Positions 13,933 through 15,260 of a stretch of DNA of 15,260 nucleotides are shown piece by piece. Where the stretch lies: contig JAEXRP010000076.1 in the NCBI GenBank assembly GCA_023440705.1, forward strand, positions 1-15,260, given 5' to 3'. The notes beneath the pieces were generated by a model. The model was not told where the DNA came from, made no database searches, and saw only the letters and a program-made list of their open reading frames with translations. Source of the stretch: Soonwooa sp023440705 (GTDB lineage Bacteria; Bacteroidota; Bacteroidia; Flavobacteriales; Weeksellaceae). Position 1 is the stretch's first letter. Every line of letters starts with the position of its first letter. Made by a program: the position numbers and the translations under genes.

Positions 13933-14838
13933 TTGAAATATTTCAAGTTTTCATATATCGCGATTTTAGTTTTTTTAAGTCAAATTTTATTTGGACAAAC
14001 GCTTTCTTCCAATCTTAGCAACACGACTTTGGCTTTGGGAGAAGTTGGCGAATACAAACTAAAAATCGATAATCTACAAGCTAAAGACGTCGTCGCAGCA
14101 CCTAAAAACGAATTACTTCCTTTTCATTTTGAAGTGGTTAGCGACAGTATTTCGAAACAGCAAAACGAGTATTTTCGAGTTGTAAAATTTCAAGTTTTTG
14201 AAGAAGGAACTTTTAAAATTCCAGCTTTAGACATTAAAATCGGTGATCAAATTCAGAAGACGATTCCTTACGAAATCGAAGTTATCAACACCGCGAAAAA
14301 AGACGATGTCATCAACGACATCATGAAAAACAAGCAAGTTGATCTTGGTATTAAAGATTATTGGGAGCTTTATAAATTTTATATTCTTGCAGCTTTGGTC
14401 GTTATTGGGATTATTTTCTTGATTGTCTATTATATTAAATATGGACGAAAAGTAAAAGGTAGTCCAAAAGTACTGACCAACCAAACGCTTAAAGATCTTG
14501 ATCGTCTCAAAAAGAAAAATTACATCCAAAATGGTAACTACAGAATGTATTATGTAGAGTTAATCGACATTACAAGAGAGTTTTTGACCAAACAATATAA
14601 AATCCCAGCCAATGTTTTGTTAACCGATGATCTTATCGATTATATGAAAGGCAGCAATATTATTTCGGAACAAAACGAAAAAGTTATTGAAGAAATTTTC
14701 CAACGTGGCGACTTGGTAAAATTCGCTAAAACAATCCCGAATAGCGACATGATGGAGAAAGATTTTAATGATATTAAAACAATGGTGCAACGCTCTACCA
14801 AAGATGTGGAAGCCGAACAACTAAGAACTATGAATTAA
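13933..14838 (+). CDS. BatD-like membrane protein of the aerotolerance operon (TTG start)
   Basis: The 301-residue protein begins with a TTG codon: a stop (TAA, 13927-13929) lies two codons upstream in frame, no ATG is near, and the signal peptide (1-21, MKYFKFSYIAILVFLSQILFG) starts exactly here. The exported part (about 22-145) is beta-rich and resembles the repeated N-terminal domain of BatD (LALGEVGEYKLKID, then EEGTFKIPALDIKIGD). A membrane helix spans about 149-169, followed by a basic stretch and a mainly helical cytosolic domain (about 175-301) with LTDDLIDYMKG. It is shorter than classical BatD, which normally occurs later in this operon, so I call it BatD-like only. It probably links periplasmic and cytosolic parts of the complex. 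It lies 27 nt after the DUF58 gene and 22 nt before batA. Confidence 0.78.
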   Translation: MKYFKFSYIAILVFLSQILFGQTLSSNLSNTTLALGEVGEYKLKIDNLQAKDVVAAPKNELLPFHFEVVSDSISKQQNEYFRVVKFQVFEEGTFKIPALDIKIGDQIQKTIPYEIEVINTAKKDDVINDIMKNKQVDLGIKDYWELYKFYILAALVVIGIIFLIVYYIKYGRKVKGSPKVLTNQTLKDLDRLKKKNYIQNGNYRMYYVELIDITREFLTKQYKIPANVLLTDDLIDYMKGSNIISEQNEKVIEEIFQRGDLVKFAKTIPNSDMMEKDFNDIKTMVQRSTKDVEAEQLRTMN

Positions 14839-14860
14839 CTGCGCGAGCGACTTTAGAATA

Positions 14861-15260
14861 ATGAATTTCAATTTTGAATTTTATAGCCCTTGGCTGTTGT
14901 TACTTTTTTTGGTTTTCGTACCCTTAATCATTTTAGATTTTGGACGAAAAAAACCGAAAGGCATCAAAGTACCGACAACACAAGCAATGCGTCCAGCAGG
15001 CGGTTTGGGATTGGTTATGGCATTTTTAAGATTTTCAAAATATTTGATTTTATCAGCCTTAATTATTGCAATGGCGCGTCCGCGGACTTTCACCATAACC
15101 GACGACCGCGACGAGACCAAAGGCTTAGACATCATGCTGACTGTCGATGTTTCGTTGAGTATGTTAGCAAAAGACCTAGATCCTGACCGACTTGAAGCTT
15201 TAAAAAAGATAGCTAAAAACTTTGTTAATCAACGTCCGAATGACCGAATTGGTTTGGTTG
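14861..15260 (+). CDS. batA: BatA, vWA-domain membrane protein (3' end outside window)
   Basis: The first 133 residues are present, starting at the ATG at 14861. They show an N-terminal helix (10-26, PWLLLLFLVFVPLIILD), a basic stretch, a second helix (about 60-73), then ARPRTF and the start of a von Willebrand factor A domain. The metal-site motif DVSLS (96-100) lies in GLDIMLTVDVSLSMLAKDL, followed by DPDRLEALKKIA and NDRIGLV, all typical of BatA. BatA is an inner-membrane protein with its vWA domain between membrane helices, working with BatB and the MoxR ATPase. The bat genes were named for aerotolerance in Bacteroides fragilis; the exact role is unsettled. The stop and any batB, batC or batD lie beyond the right edge. 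Confidence 0.9.
   Translation, partial: MNFNFEFYSPWLLLLFLVFVPLIILDFGRKKPKGIKVPTTQAMRPAGGLGLVMAFLRFSKYLILSALIIAMARPRTFTITDDRDETKGLDIMLTVDVSLSMLAKDLDPDRLEALKKIAKNFVNQRPNDRIGLV

Overview
The window reads as chromosomal DNA from a member of the Flavobacteriia, most likely Chryseobacterium or a close relative. The supporting signs are low GC, a Bacteroidetes-type promoter (TTTG, 20 nt, TAnnTTTG), families largely confined to Bacteroidetes (DUF4834, a DUF6263-like lipoprotein), a Bacteroidetes-type YfhO protein, and the moxR/DUF58/bat 'aerotolerance' gene order. The genus is inferred from overall resemblance; there is no rRNA gene or other marker to fix it.

Layout. Bases 1-351 hold no gene. They carry one GC-rich dispersed element, a minus-strand terminator and a 92-bp palindromic element. 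Next comes a large secreted M16 zinc metallopeptidase on the minus strand (352-3267). A second copy of the GC-rich element, in opposite orientation, lies just upstream of it (about 3297-3472), so the peptidase gene sits between inverted repeats that share a perfect 31-bp core. A plus-strand group of unrecognised envelope genes follows (3616-6017): a lipoprotein, a small three-helix membrane protein, and a membrane-anchored protein whose frame is broken by one in-frame TGA. It meets the next minus-strand unit tail to tail at a hairpin terminator.

The minus strand from 11687 down to 6068 carries two transcription units. The first, driven by a clear promoter at 11710-11741, encodes a DinB-fold protein, a small secreted protein, the 23S rRNA 2'-O-methyltransferase RlmB and a DUF6263-like lipoprotein, and ends at a strong terminator (8882-8907). 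The second encodes a DUF4834 protein and a large YfhO-family membrane protein.

From 11953 to the right edge the plus strand carries the start of the aerotolerance operon: MoxR AAA+ ATPase, DUF58 protein with a MIDAS motif, a BatD-like membrane protein with a TTG start, and the 5' part of batA, which runs off the window. By family knowledge the MoxR ATPase acts as a chaperone-like partner of the von Willebrand factor A-type proteins encoded beside it, in or at the inner membrane.

I found no CRISPR array, prophage, transposase, tRNA or rRNA. No clearly new multi-gene system is demonstrated. The most unusual material is the repeat architecture around the peptidase gene and the interrupted gene in the 3616-6017 cluster.
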